Below, one piece after another: positions 14,028 through 29,000 of a stretch of 64,000 nt of DNA. The position numbers and the translations under genes were made by a program. The stretch covers positions 17,199,322 through 17,263,321 of the forward strand of contig NC_135570.1 of NCBI RefSeq assembly GCF_964340395.1. The letters run 5' to 3'. Position 1 is the stretch's first letter. Every line of letters begins with the position of its first letter. The notes beneath the pieces are model-generated. The model was not told the DNA's origin and searched no databases. It saw only the letters and a list, made by a program, of their open reading frames with translations. Origin of the DNA: Glandiceps talaboti (taxonomy: Eukaryota; Hemichordata; Enteropneusta; Spengelidae).

Positions 14028-17000
14028 CTAAATTAATGCAAGAAAACACACAAGATAAGATGATATCATTAAGGGCTATTAGGCAAACTAACTGATAAGT
14101 CCATTTAGTTAATTTGGTTTTGATCCCGGTACTCGTGCATATGCAATCAACCATACACCACAGGTCAAAATGGAGATTTTATTGTTCATAGTTCCAAGAA
14201 TCAATAGTACAATTATCAATATAATTACTTTTGAATTATAAATTGGAAATGAATGCCATATTTTGATCCATCGGACCTGTAGTAGACGGACCTGTAGTAG
14301 ATGGACCTGAAGTAGACGGACCTGTAGTAGATGGACCTGAAGTAGACAGACCTGTAGTAGACGGACCTGTAGTAGATGGACCTGAAGTAGACAGACCTGT
14401 AGTAGACGGACCTGTAGTAGACAGACCTGTAGTAGACAGACCTGTAGTAGACGGACCTGAAGTAGTAGACGGACCTGTAGTAGACGGACCTGTAGTAGAC
14501 GGACCTGTAGTAGACGGACCTGTAGTAGACGGACCTGAAGTAGACAGACCTGTAGTAGACGGACCTGTAGTAGAGGGACCTGTAGTAGACGGACCTGTAG
14601 TAGATGGACCTGTAGTAGACGGACCTGTAGTAGACGGACCTGTAGTAGACGGACCTGTAGTAGACGGACCTGTAGTAGACAGACCTGTAGTAGATGGACC
14701 TGAAGTAGACAGACCTGTAGTAGATGGACCTGAAGTAGACAGACCTGTAGTAGACGGACCTGTAGTAGACGGACCTGTAGTAGACAGACCTGTAGTAGAT
14801 GGACCTGTAGTAGACGGACCTGAAGTAGACAGACCTGTAGTAGACGGACCTGTAGTAGAGGGACCTGTAGTAGACGGACCTGTAGTAGATGGACCTGTAG
14901 TAGACAGACCTGAAGTAGACGGACCTGTAGTAGACGGACCTGTAGTAGACGGACCTGTAGTAGACAGACCTGTAGTAGACAGACCTGTAGTAGTAGACGG
15001 ACCTGTAGTAGTAGACGGACCTGTAGTAGACGGACCTGTAGTAGACGGACCTGTAGTAGGCGGACCTGTAGTAGACGGACCTGTAGTAGACGGACCTGTA
15101 GTAGGCGGACCTGTAGTAGGCGGACCTGTAGTAGACGGACCTGTAGTAGTAGACGGACCTGTAGTAGTAGGCGGACCTGTAGTAGACGGACCTGTAGTAG
15201 ACAGACCTGTAGTAGTAGACGGACCTGTAGTAGACGGACCTGTAGTAGACGGACCTGTAGTAGGCGGACCTGTAGTAGGCGGACCTGTAGTAGACAGACC
15301 TGTAGTAGTAGACGGACCTGTAGTAGTAGGCGGACCTGTAGTAGACGGACCTGTAGTAGACGGACCTGTAGTAGACGGACCTGTAGTAGACGGACCTGTA
15401 GTAGGCGGACCTGTAGTAGACGGACCTGTAGTAGGCGGACCTGTAGTAGGCGGACCTGTAGTAGAGGGACTTGTAGTAGACGGACCTGTAGTAGACAGAC
15501 CTGTAGTAGACGGACCTGTAGTAGACGGACCGAAATGTTGAATTCATTTCCAATTTACCTTTCCAAAGTAACTATATTGTACTGTACCTTTTCCAACATT
15601 GATTGGCTTCATTCTAGATCGTTCAGAGTCATCTGGCTGCTTTTATAAAAAGGTATGAACTATACATTAACTATACATCGTCCAGATATGACTCTAGATT
15701 TCGAGACACAAAGGAATCTGAGAGCCATGAAAATTCACTTCATCATGACATGCCTTGTGAATTCTTGAATTGTGTTAGACAAGGATGTAACCATCAATGA
15801 GCTGTATTGAATCAAAGTATAGACCTGTATCAAGCTTACCATGAAGTATGTAAACTTTCCGGTGCATATTAGCAATGTTACAATGGTTTGAGGTTTTTTT
15901 TTTGTGTGTGTGTGTGTTAGAGACGCCATTTCCATTGGAAAATATCGCAGGTGCAGAGTGAGGACATCATGTCACATGCTTGCTACTTAATACAATTTAC
16001 TTGTGTTATGTGGTAATAATCAAGTCACATTACTTGTGTTATGTGGTAATAATCAACAGTCACATTACTTGTGTTGTGTGGTAATAATCAACAGTCACAT
16101 TACTTGTGTTGTGTGGTAATAATCAACAGTCACATTACTTGCATTGTGTGATAATCATCAACAGTCACATTACTTGTGTTGTGTGGTAATAATCAACAGT
16201 CACATTACTTGTGTTGTGTGGTAATAATCAACAGTCACATTACTTGTGTTGTGTGGTAATAATCAACAGTCACATTACTTGTGTTGTGTGGTAATAATCA
16301 ACAGTCACATTACTTGCGTTGTGTGATAATCATCAACAGTCACATTACTTGTGTTGTGTGGTAATAATCAACAGTCACATTACTTGTGTTGTGTGGTAAT
16401 AATCAACAGTCACATTACTTGTGTTGTATGGTAATCATCAACAGTCACATTACTTGTGTTGTATGGTAATAATCAAGTCACATTACTTGTGTTGTGTGGT
16501 AATAATCAACAGTCACATTACTTGTGTTGTGTGGTAATAATCAAGTCACATTACTTGTGTTGTGTGGTAATAATCAACAGTCACATTACTTGTGTTGTGT
16601 GGTAATAATCAACAGTCACATTACTTATGTTGTGTGGTAATAATCAAGTCACATTACTTGTGTTGTGTGATAATCATCAACAGTCACATTACTTGTGTTG
16701 TGTGGTAATAATCAACAGTCACATTACTTGTGTTGTGTGGTAATAATCAACAGTCACATTACTTGCGTTGTGTGATAATCATCAACAGTCACATTACTTG
16801 TGTTGTGTGGTAATAATCAACAGTCACATTACTTGTGTTGTGTGGTAATAATCAACAGTCACATTACTTGCGTTGTGTGATAATCATCAACAGTCACATT
16901 ACTTGTGTTGTGTGGTAATAATCAACAGTCACATTACTTGTGTTGTATGGTAATAATCAAGTCACATTACTTGTGTTGTGTGGTAATAATCAACAGTCAC

Positions 17001-20000
17001 ATTACTTGTGTTGTGTGGTAATAATCAACAGTCACATTACTTGTGTTGTGTGGTAATAATCAACAGTCACATTACTTGTGTTGTATGGTAATAATCAAGT
17101 CACATTACTTGTGTTGTGTGGTAATAATCAACAGTCACATTACTTGTGTTGTGTGGTAATAATCAACAGTCACATTACTTGTGTTGTGTGGTAATAATCA
17201 ACAGTCACATTACTTGTGTTGTGTGGTAATAATCAACAGTCACATTACTTGTGTTGTATGGTAATCATCAACAGTCACATTACTTGTGTTGTGTGGTAAT
17301 AATCAAGTCACATTACTTGTGTTGTGTGGTAATAATCAACAGTCACATTACTTGTGTTGTGTGGTAATAATCAACAGTCACATTACTTGTGTTGTATGGT
17401 AATAATCAACAGTCACATTACTTGTGTTGTATGGTAATAATCAAGTCACATTACTTGTGTTGTGTGGTAATAATCAACAGTCACATTACTTGCGTTGTGT
17501 GATAATCATCAACAGTCACATTACTTGTGTTGTGTGGTAATAATCAACAGTCACATTACTTGTGTTGTGTGGTAATAATCAACAGTCACATTACTTGTGT
17601 TGTGTGGTAATAATCAACAGTCACATTACTTGTGTTGTGTGGTAATAATCAACAGTCACATTACTTGTGTTGTGTGGTAATAATCAACAGTCACATTACT
17701 TGTGTTGTATGGTAATAATCAAGTCACATTACTTGTGTTGTGTGGTAATAATCAACAGTCACATTACTTGTGTTGTGTGGTAATAATCAACAGTCACATT
17801 ACTTGTGTTGTGTGGTAATAATCAACAGTCACATTACTTGTGTTGTGTGGTAATAATCAACAGTCACATTACTTGTGTTGTATGGTAATAATCAACAGTC
17901 ACATTACTTGTGTTGTGTGGTAATAATCAACAGTCACATTACTTGTGTTGTGTGATAATCATCAACAGTCACATTACTTGTGTTGTGTGGTAATAATCAA
18001 CAGTCACATTACTTGTGTTGTGTGGTAATAATCAAGTCACATTACTTGCGTTGTGTGATAATCATCAACAGTCACATTACTTGTGTTGTGTGGTAATAAT
18101 CAAGTCACATTACTTGTGTTGTGTGGTAATAATCAACAGTCACATTACTTGTGTTGTGTGGTAATAATCAACAGTCACATTACTTGTGTTGTGTGGTAAT
18201 AATCAACAGTCACATTACTTGTGTTGTGTGGTAATAATCAACAGTCACATTACTTGTGTTGTATGGTAATAATCAACAGTCACATTACTTGTGTTGTATG
18301 GTTATAATCAACAGTCACATTACTTGTGTTGTGTGGTAATAATCAACAGTCACATTACTTGTGTTGTATGGTTATAATCAAGTCACATTACTTGTGTTGT
18401 ATGGTAATAATCAACAGTCACATTACTTGTGTTGTGTGGTAATAATCAACAGTCACATTACTTGTGTTGTGTGGTAATAATCAACAGTCACATTACTTGT
18501 GTTGTATGGTAATAATCAACAGTCACATTACTTGTGTTGTGTGGTAATAATCAACAGTCACATTACTTGTGTTGTGTGGTAATAATCAACAGTCACATTA
18601 CTTGTGTTGTATGGTAATAATCAACAGTCACATTACTTGTGTTGTATGGTAATAATCAACAGTCACATTACTTGTGTTGTGTGGTAATAATCAACAGTCA
18701 CATTACTTGTGTTGTGTGGTAATAATCAACAGTCACATTACTTGTGTTGTATGGTAATAATCAACAGTCACATTACTTGTGTTGTATGGTAATAATCAAC
18801 AGTCACATTACTTGTGTTGTGTGGTAATAATCAACAGTCACATTACTTGCGTTGTGTGGTAATAATCAACAGTCACATTACTTGTGTTATGTGGTAATAA
18901 TCAACAGTCACATTACTTGTGTTATGTGGTAATAATCAACAGTCACATTACTTGTGTTGTGTGGTAATAATCAACAGTCACATTACTTGTGTTGTGTGGT
19001 AATAATCAACAGTCACATTACTTGCGTTGTGTGATAATCATCAACAGTCACATTACTTGTGTTGTGTGGTAATAATCAACAGTCACATTACTTGTGTTGT
19101 GTGGTAATAATCAACAGTCACATTACTTGTGTTGTGTGGTAATAATCAACAGTCACATTACTTGTGTTGTGTGGTAATAATCAACAGTCACATTACTTGT
19201 GTTGTGTGGTAATAATCAACAGTCACATTACTTGTGTTATGTGGTAATAATCAACAGTCACATTACTTGTGTTATGTGGTAATAATCAACAGTCACATTA
19301 CTTGTGTTGTGTGGTAATCATCAACAGTCACATTACTTGTGTTGTATGGTTATAATCAACAGTCACATTACTTGTGTTGTGTGGTAATAATCAACAGTCA
19401 CATTACTTGTGTTGTGTGGTAATAATCAACAGTCACATTACTTGTGTTGTGTGGTAATAATCAACAGTCACATTACTTGTGTTGTGTGGTAATAATCAAC
19501 AGTCACATTACTTGTGTTGTGTGGTAATAATCAACAGTCACATTACTTGTGTTGTGTGGTAATAATCAACAGTCACATTACTTGTGTTGTGTGGTAATAA
19601 TCAACAGTCACATTACTTGTGTTGTGTGGTAATAATCAACAGTCACATTACTTGTGTTGTGTGGTAATAATCAACAGTCACATTACTTGTGTTGTGTGGT
19701 AATAATCAACAGTCACATTACTTGTGTTATGTGGTAATAATCAACAGTCACATTACTTGTGTTATGTGGTAATAATCAACAGTCACATTACTTGTGTTGT
19801 GTGGTAATGATCAACAGTGCATCACATTTCCTTTTCATACATTTGAAATTTAGTCTTTTTAACTCATAATGAAGACATAGTTTTTTTCTGTTTATTTTCA
19901 GTTTCATTGCAAGACTACAAAGCACTATACTCAACAGCAATTTCTGCACATTCCTTATCACAGACTTTCTTTTTCCAACTGGAAGTTGGGAATTTCTTCA

Positions 20001-23000
20001 AGTTAGATTTTTCTTGAATAAAACCTGTTCTGTGTGGACTTTTATTTGTGAAATTACACAATTATAATATATTCCTTATATTATGGTATAAGCTAACTAG
20101 GTATACTAACTGTATCTAAAATTCTAACCGTTCCAGCTTGAATATATCTCCAACTAGTTTACTAGAGGATGACATCAGCCCTACTTGTGAAGGTATTTTA
20201 TTTTTATCATTCCATAGCATTTTAAACTTTGTGCTCGATATTTCACAATATTATATAACTCTCAACAATATACCTCAACATGCATTACCTCACTTCAGAA
20301 ATGCAATCCTGGTACATGCGATCACTGACATGACCGGAGAGAACCTTTTCGGATTTAAAATGCAGAAAGAGACACAAAACATAATGCAAAGGCTGAAGCC
20401 AAACTATAGTTGTAGTTATTTTTACTAGGCAAATATTTGTATTTTGGAAATGGCAAGACATGTTTACATCATTAAAACTGTCAGCCTGTGAACAAAGTTT
20501 GCTTGATTCACTGAACTGAGTAAGCTTGCTATGAACTGGTCAATGCACTGAACTGAATAAGCTTGCTATGGACTGGTCAATGCACTGAACTGAATAAGCT
20601 TGCTATGGACTGGTCAATTCACTGAACTGATTAAGCTTGCTATGAACTGGTCAATTCACTGAACTGAATAAGCTTGCTATGGACGGGTCAATGCACTGAA
20701 CTGAGTAAGCTTGCTATGGACTGGTCAATGCACTGAACTGAACAAGCTTGCTATGAACTGGTCAATTCACTGAACTGAGTAAGCTTGCTATGGACTGGTC
20801 AATTCACTGAACTAAATAAGCTTGCTATGGACTGGTCAATTCACTGAACTGAATAAGCTTGCTATGGACTGGTCAATTCACTGAACTGAGTAAGCTTGCT
20901 ATGGACTGGTCAATGCACTGAACTGAATAAGCTTGCTATGGACTGGTCAATTCACTGAACTGAATAAGCTTGCTATGGACTGGTCAATTCACTGAACTGA
21001 ATAAGCTTGCTATGGACTGGTCAATTCACTGAACTGAATAAGCTTGCTATGGGACTGGTCAATTCACTGAACTGAGTAAGCTTGCTATGGACTGGTCAAT
21101 GCACTGAACTGAATAAGCTTGCTATGGACTGGTCAATTCACTGAACTGAATAAGCTTGCTATGGACTGGTCAATGCACTGAACTGAATAAGCTTGCTATG
21201 GACTGGTCAATTCACTGAACTGAGTAAGCTTGCTATGGACTGGTCAATGCACTGAACTGAATAAGCTTGCTATGGACTGGTCAATTCACTGAACTGATTA
21301 AGCTTGCTATGGACTGGTCAATTCACTGAACTGAATAAGCTTGCTATGGACTGGTCAATGCACTGAACTGAATAAGCTTGCTATGGACGGGTCAATGCAC
21401 TGAACTGAGTAAGCTTGCTATGGACTGGTCAATGCACTGAACTGAGTAAGCTTGCTATGGACTGGTCAATGCACTGAACTGATTAAGCTTGCTATGGACT
21501 GGTCAATTCACTGAACTGAATAAGCTTGCTATGGACGGGTCAATGCACTGAACTGAGTAAGCTTGCTATGGACTGGTCAATTCACTGAACTGAATAAGCT
21601 TGCTATGGACTGGTCAATGCACTGAACTGAATAAGCTTGCTATGGACTGGTCAATTCACTGAACTGAGTAAGCTTGCTATGGACTGGTCAATGCACTGAA
21701 CTGAATAAGCTTGCTATGGACTGGTCAATTCACTGAACTGAATAAGCTTGCTATGGACTGGTCAATTCACTGAACTGAATAAGCTTGCTATGGACTGGTC
21801 AATTCACTGAACTGAATAAGCTTGCTATGGACTGGTCAATGCACTGAACTGAATAAGCTTGCTATGGACTGGTCAATGCACTGAACTGAATAAGCTTGCT
21901 ATGGACTGGTCAATGCACTGAACTGAATAAGCTTGCTATGGACTGGTCAATTCACTGAACTGAATAAGCTTGCTATGGACTGGTCAATGCACTGAACTGA
22001 ATAAGCTTGCTATGGACTGGTCAATGCACTGAACTGAATAAGCTTGCTATGGACTGGTCAATTCACTGAACTGAGTAAGCTTGCTATGGACTGGTCAATG
22101 CACTGAACTGAGTAAGCTTGCTATGGACTGGTCAATTCACTGAACTGAATAAGCTTGCTATGGACTGGTCAATTCACTGAACTGAGTAAGCTTGCTATGG
22201 ACTGGTCAATGCACTGAACTGAGTAAGCTTGCTATGGACTGGTCAATTCACTGAACTGAATAAGCTTGCTATGGACTGGTCAATTCACTGAACTGAATAA
22301 GCTTGCTATGGACTGGTCAATTCACTGAACTGAGTAAGCTTGCTATGGACTGGTCAATTCACTGAACTGAATAAGCTTGCTATGGACTGGTCAATGCACT
22401 GAACTGAATAAGCTTGCTATGGACTGGTCAATTCACTGAACAGAATAAGCTTGCTATGGACTGGTCAATTCACTGAACTGAATAAGCTTGCTATGGACTG
22501 GTCAAATCACTGAACTGAATAAGCTTGCTATGGACTGGTCAATTCACTGAACTGTAAATAATACTACCTTCAAATTTATTGTCAATTCTTACCTTTCATG
22601 AGGTAATTGCTGTTCTTGTCTCTGTTCTTTGATATAGTCTTTTACTCTAAATACTGACGCATTGCGACACAATTCCCATAAATCACTACCAGAATAACCA
22701 GCAGTTTCATCGGCAACTAAAGACAGATCTACATCTTCTGACATCTGTAAATAACACAAACCATAACAGTATTACATTTACATCATATAATTGGATATTT
22801 ACTGCATAATCTTTTTCTTTTGTTCAGCCAAGGCAAATATGAATAACCTGAGGGGCTTTGTTACTATGAGTTGTAAGTCGATTTGTGACAAAACCCCTTT
22901 GGTCATGAGTATTGTCATACTGAATTAATCTAGCACTGAACAATTATTACAGGGATAAACCAGCAAAGCTTATTTCTGTCTTTAGTATCCTTACATTAAT

Positions 23001-26000
23001 TACTGCTATCAACTTCTTTATGATTTTATAATACCTTGATATTATAATACCTTGGTAACTTATTCAACTTTGAAGTCATGTGAAGAAGTTCTACTGAACT
23101 TAGACTAGTTTCTGGTCAAGTCTTGTCACTAGAAGGTTTGCAAGATTGTGAAAAAATTGGTCAATCAGCTATGTCATATGATGCATCACCTGACACTATT
23201 CACTTGGTCAAATCTGAATCTGATAATTATCTGATTATGCCACCCGGACACCTATGAAAAACCAAAATGTCTAGTGAAATCAGACACTTCCTGTCATATT
23301 TTGTCTGCAATTCATATTCAAATTAGCTATTGTTTGGTTTGTCATATTTTATCTGCGATTCATAATCAAATTAGCTATTGTTTGGTTTGTCATATTTTAT
23401 CTGCAATTCATATTCAAACAAGTCATTGAGAATGACATAGACCCCGCTATGATTGGGTTTTAAGGAACTGGCAGTTTATGTTGTCATTTTCTTGATATCA
23501 CTACTCTGATCACGCAACAACACTTGTGAACCTAAATCAAACAGACTTAGATATGTTGTGTCTGCTCGCTGGACATGGAACATGCCTACTCATGTTGTGT
23601 CTCCTCATTGGACATGGGACATGCCTACTCTTCAAGATGATGTGATGGAATAAACCATTCAACAATAAAGGATGGGGGGGGGGGGACCTGTTCAAGCATG
23701 TCCGAGTTATGGCTTTGGACATGGAAAATTCACAAACAAAATGGCTGCTAGGTGGCCATATTGGATCGTATCATGACAACAATCAATATGCACATGTATG
23801 ACATAGAACACTGTCCTAATACCAACTTTGAATGAGATCTGTTCAAGCATGTCTGAGTTATGGCTTAAGACAGGGAAAATTTGCAAACAAAATGGCTGCT
23901 AGGTGGCCATATTGGATCGTATCATGAAACAAATTGACGTGCATATGTATGCCACTGTATGTTGCCCCTGTACCAAGTTTGAAAAAAATCGGTCTAGGCA
24001 TCTCCAAGAAACGGCTCTGGATGGACGGATGGACGGACGGACGGACAGACGGACGCACAGAACCCAATCCATAAGTCCCCGTCCCGGACTTTGTCCGGCG
24101 GGGACTAATTAGCTATTGTTTGGTTTGTCATATTTTATCTGCAATTCATATTCAAATTAGCTATTATTTGGTTTGTCATATTTTGTCTGCAATTCATACT
24201 CAAATTAGTTATTATTTGGTTTGTCATATTTTATCTGCAATTCATGCTCAAATTAGTTATTATTTGGTTTGTCATATTTTATCTGCAATTCATACTCAAA
24301 TTAGCTATTATTTGGTTTGTCATATTTTATCTGCAATTCATACTCAAATTAGTTATTATTTGGTTTGTCATATTTTATCTGCAATTCATACTCAAATTAG
24401 CTATTATTTGGTTTGTCATATTTTATCTACAATTCATACTCAAATTAGCTATTATTTGGTTTTAAATTGTCATATTTTGTCTGCAATTCATACTCAAATT
24501 AGTTATTATTTGGTTTTAAATTGTCATATTTTGTCTGCAATTCATACTCAAATTAGCTATTATTTGGTTTTAAATTGTCATATTTTGTCTGCAATTCATA
24601 CTCAAATTAGTTATTATTTGGTTTTAAATTGTCATATTTTGTCTGCAATTCATACTCAAATTAGCTATTATTTGGTTTTAAATTGTCATATTTTGTCTGC
24701 AATTCATACTCAAATTAGCTATTATTTGGTTTTAAATTGTCATATTTTGTCTGCAATTCATACTCAAATTAGCTATTATTTGGTTTTAAATTGTCATATT
24801 TTGTCTGCAATTCATACTCAAATTAGCTATTATTTGGTTTTAAATTGTCATATTTTGTCTGCAATTCATACTCAAATTAGCTATTATTTGGTTTTAAATT
24901 GTCATATTTTGTCTGCAATTCATACTCAAATTAGCTATTATTTGGTTTTAAATTGTCATATTTTGTCTGCAATTCATACTCAAATTAGTTATTATTTGGT
25001 TTGTCATATTGTAACTGCAATTCATACTCAAATTAGTTATTATTTGGTTTGTCATATTGTAACTGCAATTCATACTCAAATTAGCTATTATTTGGTTTGT
25101 CATATTTTATCTACAATTCATACTCAAATTAGCTATTATTTGGTTTGTCATATTTTATCTACAATTCATACTCAAATTAGCTATTATTTGGTTTGTCATA
25201 TTTTGTCTGCAATTCATACTCAAATTAGTTATTATTTGGTTTGTCATATTGTAACTGCAATTCATACTCAAATTAGCTATTATTTGGTTTGTCATATTTT
25301 ATCTACAATTCATACTCAAATTAGCTATTATTTGGTTTGTCATATTTTGTCTGCAATTCATACTCAAATTAGTTATTATTTGGTTTGTCATTTTATCTGC
25401 AATGCATATTCAAATTAGTTATTATTTGGTTTGTCATATTTTATCTACAATTCATACTCAAATTAGCTATTATTTGGTTTGTCATATTTTATCTGCAATT
25501 CATACTCAAACTAGCTATTATTATCTCTACTATGTGCAATAGCATATTCATTTCCAAAAGCCATCAGTGCTTTGAATCAGATTAGTGATGACCAGATTTA
25601 AACTGAATGCCTCCCGTAAGGGAATCACTAATTATGCAAATAACTCATTAAACTAAAAAAAAATATGGTAACAGGCTTTGTTTTTTGGACAAGTGTACTT
25701 TCTTAGGTTAATGTATGTAAGAGTGTATGATACTGCTTAATTACTGAATATCGTTCATTATTCAAAAACTTTGTTACGGTTAACGTATGTACTAAATTGT
25801 ATTGAAATTGAAGTATGCAGTCTTAAGATATAGCCTAATTACCGAAAATCATTAATTATGCAAATTATTCATTAACACTGTAAGGTACATCAACTAACTT
25901 TATAGGACATACACAATTTGTCATGGTTAATGTATGTACTGAATTGTATTGAAATTGAAGTATGCAGTCGTAAGATATAGCCCAATTACCAAGAATCATT

Positions 26001-29000
26001 AATTATGCAAATTATTCATTAACACTGAAAGGTACACCAACAAGCTTTACAGGACACATGTGATTGTTATGGTTAACATGTGTACTGAATTATATTGGAA
26101 TTGAAGTATGTATTCTTAAGATATAGCCTAATTACCAAAAATAGTTAATTATGCAAATTATTCATTAAAGCTGTAAGATACATCAACGAATTTTATAGGA
26201 CAAATGTATGTTGTTATGTTTAATGAATATACTAAATTATATTGAAATTGAAGTATGCAGTCTTAAGATATTGCATAATTAGTTGATTTCATTAATATGC
26301 AAATTTCTCTAATTAAACATTAACAGATCTGGCTCAAAACCTAATCAGGTCTTGCTATTACCCTAACGATTATATATCCCAAATTTCATTACAATTGAGC
26401 CAGTCGATTTTTAGAAAATGATGACACAGACACACAGACACACAGACAGACAGACAGACACAGACACACCTTCCCCTTTTAATACCTCCCGTACCCTTAC
26501 GGGAGGTAAAAATAATGACTGATACGAACAAATCAGAAGGCAAGGAAATTATAGCCAATTACAGCCAGGGATAAATTACCTGTTACCAGTCCAAGTTATC
26601 AAAGCTGATATGGAACTAGAAATTTATATTTCAGCCATTATTGTTGCCCTAACTACCAGGATAGAGTATACATTAACCAGGGCCCTAACTACCAGGATAG
26701 AGTATACATGTACATTAACCAGGGCCCTAACTACCAGGATAGAGTATACATGTACATTAACCAGGGCCCTAACTACCAGGATAGAATATACATTAATCAG
26801 GGCCCTAACTACCAGGATAGAATATACATTAATCAGGGCCCTAACTACCAGGATAGAGTATACATTAACCAGGGTCCTAACTACCAGGATAGAGTATACA
26901 TTAACCAGGGCCCTAACTACCAGGATAGAATATACATTAATCAGGGCCGTAACTACCAGGATAGAGTATACATTAACCAGGGCCCTAACTACCAGGATAG
27001 AATATACATTAATCAGGGCCGTAACTACCAGGATAGAATATACATTAACCAGGGTCCTAACTACCAGGATAGAGTATACATTAACCAGGGTCCTAACTAC
27101 CAGGATAGAGTATACATTAACCAGGGCCGTAACTACCAGGATAGAATATACATTAACCAGGGTCCTAACTACCAGGATAGAGTATACACTAATCAGGGCC
27201 CTAACTACCAGGATAGAGTATACACTAATCAGGGCCCTAACTACCAGGATAGAGTATACATTAACCAGGGCCCTAACTACCAGGATAGAGTATACACTAA
27301 CCAAGGCCGTAACTACCAGGATACAGCATAACATAGCATTGTATGGGTTGTAATAAACTGAATGAAAGTGTCAAGGTAGTAGTATCACACAAACCAAAAT
27401 ACATACATATTCATTGTCTAATATAAGCTCCAATATACATTGTCTTTGCTCTTTGTTCTGAAAATGAAAACACAGAAATAACATTTCATAGTTATATGTA
27501 ATATTGATGCAAAGTTGTAGAATTTTCTTGTCCTAAATCTCCATATAAAGACATGTCAAATAATACACTGTATTGCATTGAGAATACACTGTTACACTAC
27601 TTACATTAAAATTAAATATTTTATACTGAAATACTCAAAATGTTAATGACAACAAAGAAATTACTTGTCTCGGCTTTGATTCAGTGTCATTTGGATTATG
27701 TCTGTTCATCATGGTACAGTAGTCTCACAAAGAAGTTGAAGGGTAGACTACAAGTTCTGCAAAATAACATCATGAGATACATACTTAGTGCTGCTACTAG
27801 AACACACACTGGATATAATCAATTTGAACCTATAGGTATGTTTCCAGTAGAATTGAGAGTTGAGCAATTAAAACCTAATCATAAATTATGTTTAACATCA
27901 TAAATGGTTGTTCTCCCAAGTACTTACACTGCGATGTAGAAATGGTCCATAATTGGTATAGTTAGAGAACAAGAGTGAGTGAACTGTCATGTGTAATTCT
28001 AAGAGAAAGTGGTATGGGTAAGAGTTCATTGACATACAAAGGCATTTGTGTTTGGCATAGCAAGGCTGGAGATACAGTACTAAGCTATCCATGATATGGT
28101 ACTCTACATGCTAAAATGATTTCAGTCAGACACAATGACTTACAGGCATTCCTATATGAAACATACTGGGCATTCTTCTCAATATTGCTCCATCTACATC
28201 TTGAGGTCTATTTGTAGCACCCATCACTATCACCTAAATAAAGGAAAAAACAAATTTTGACAATGTAAGCTAGGTTTATCATTGTCCATACAACCTTATA
28301 AGGAAATATATCAGCATTGATGTAACTCTGTAAGGATACACATCATTGTTGTGACAATGAGCGAATATAATCATTACTTTGACCATATATGGAGACACAT
28401 CACCATTGCTATGCCCATATGGGTCTAATAGTTACTTTGACCATATATGGAGACACATCACCATTGCTATGCCCATATGGGTCTAATAGTTACTTTGACC
28501 ATATATGGAAACACATCACCATTGCTATGCCCATATGGGTCTAATAGTTACTTTGACCATATATGGAAACACATCACCATTGCTATGCCCATATGGGTCT
28601 AATAGTTACTTTCACCATATATGGAGACACATCACCATTGCTATGCCCATATGGATCTAATAGTTACTTTGACCATATATGGAGACACATCACCATTGCT
28701 ATGCCCATATGGGTCTAATAGTTACTTTGACCATATATGGAGACACATCACCATTGCTATGCCCATATGGGTCTAATAGTTACTTTGACCATATATGGAA
28801 ACATATTCTCACTTCTGTAACCATGAGGATGCCATGCTATGATCTCTTTTCAATACTGGCAATCTTTTTATCCTTATATGGAAATGCTTTTATCCTTATA
28901 TGGAAATGCTTTTTATCCTTATATGGAAATCTTTTTATCCTATATGGAAATGCTTTTATCCTTATATGGAAATTTTTTTTATCCTTATATGGAAATTTTT

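Noticed and set aside
15557-15645. Minus-strand exon candidate ([17 protein letters not shown]) between ATAD1 exons 7 and 8
   Set aside because: Exon 7 ends with two spare bases that join exon 8 exactly; inserting this segment breaks the frame, and human ATAD1 has no such block.
20138-20428. 96-codon plus-strand ORF
   Set aside because: No ATG start, no motif, AT-driven composition and no splice context.
24120-25418. 432-codon open frame as a gene
   Set aside because: It is the stop-free 48/54-bp repeat read in one frame, has no ATG at its start and no non-repeat domain.
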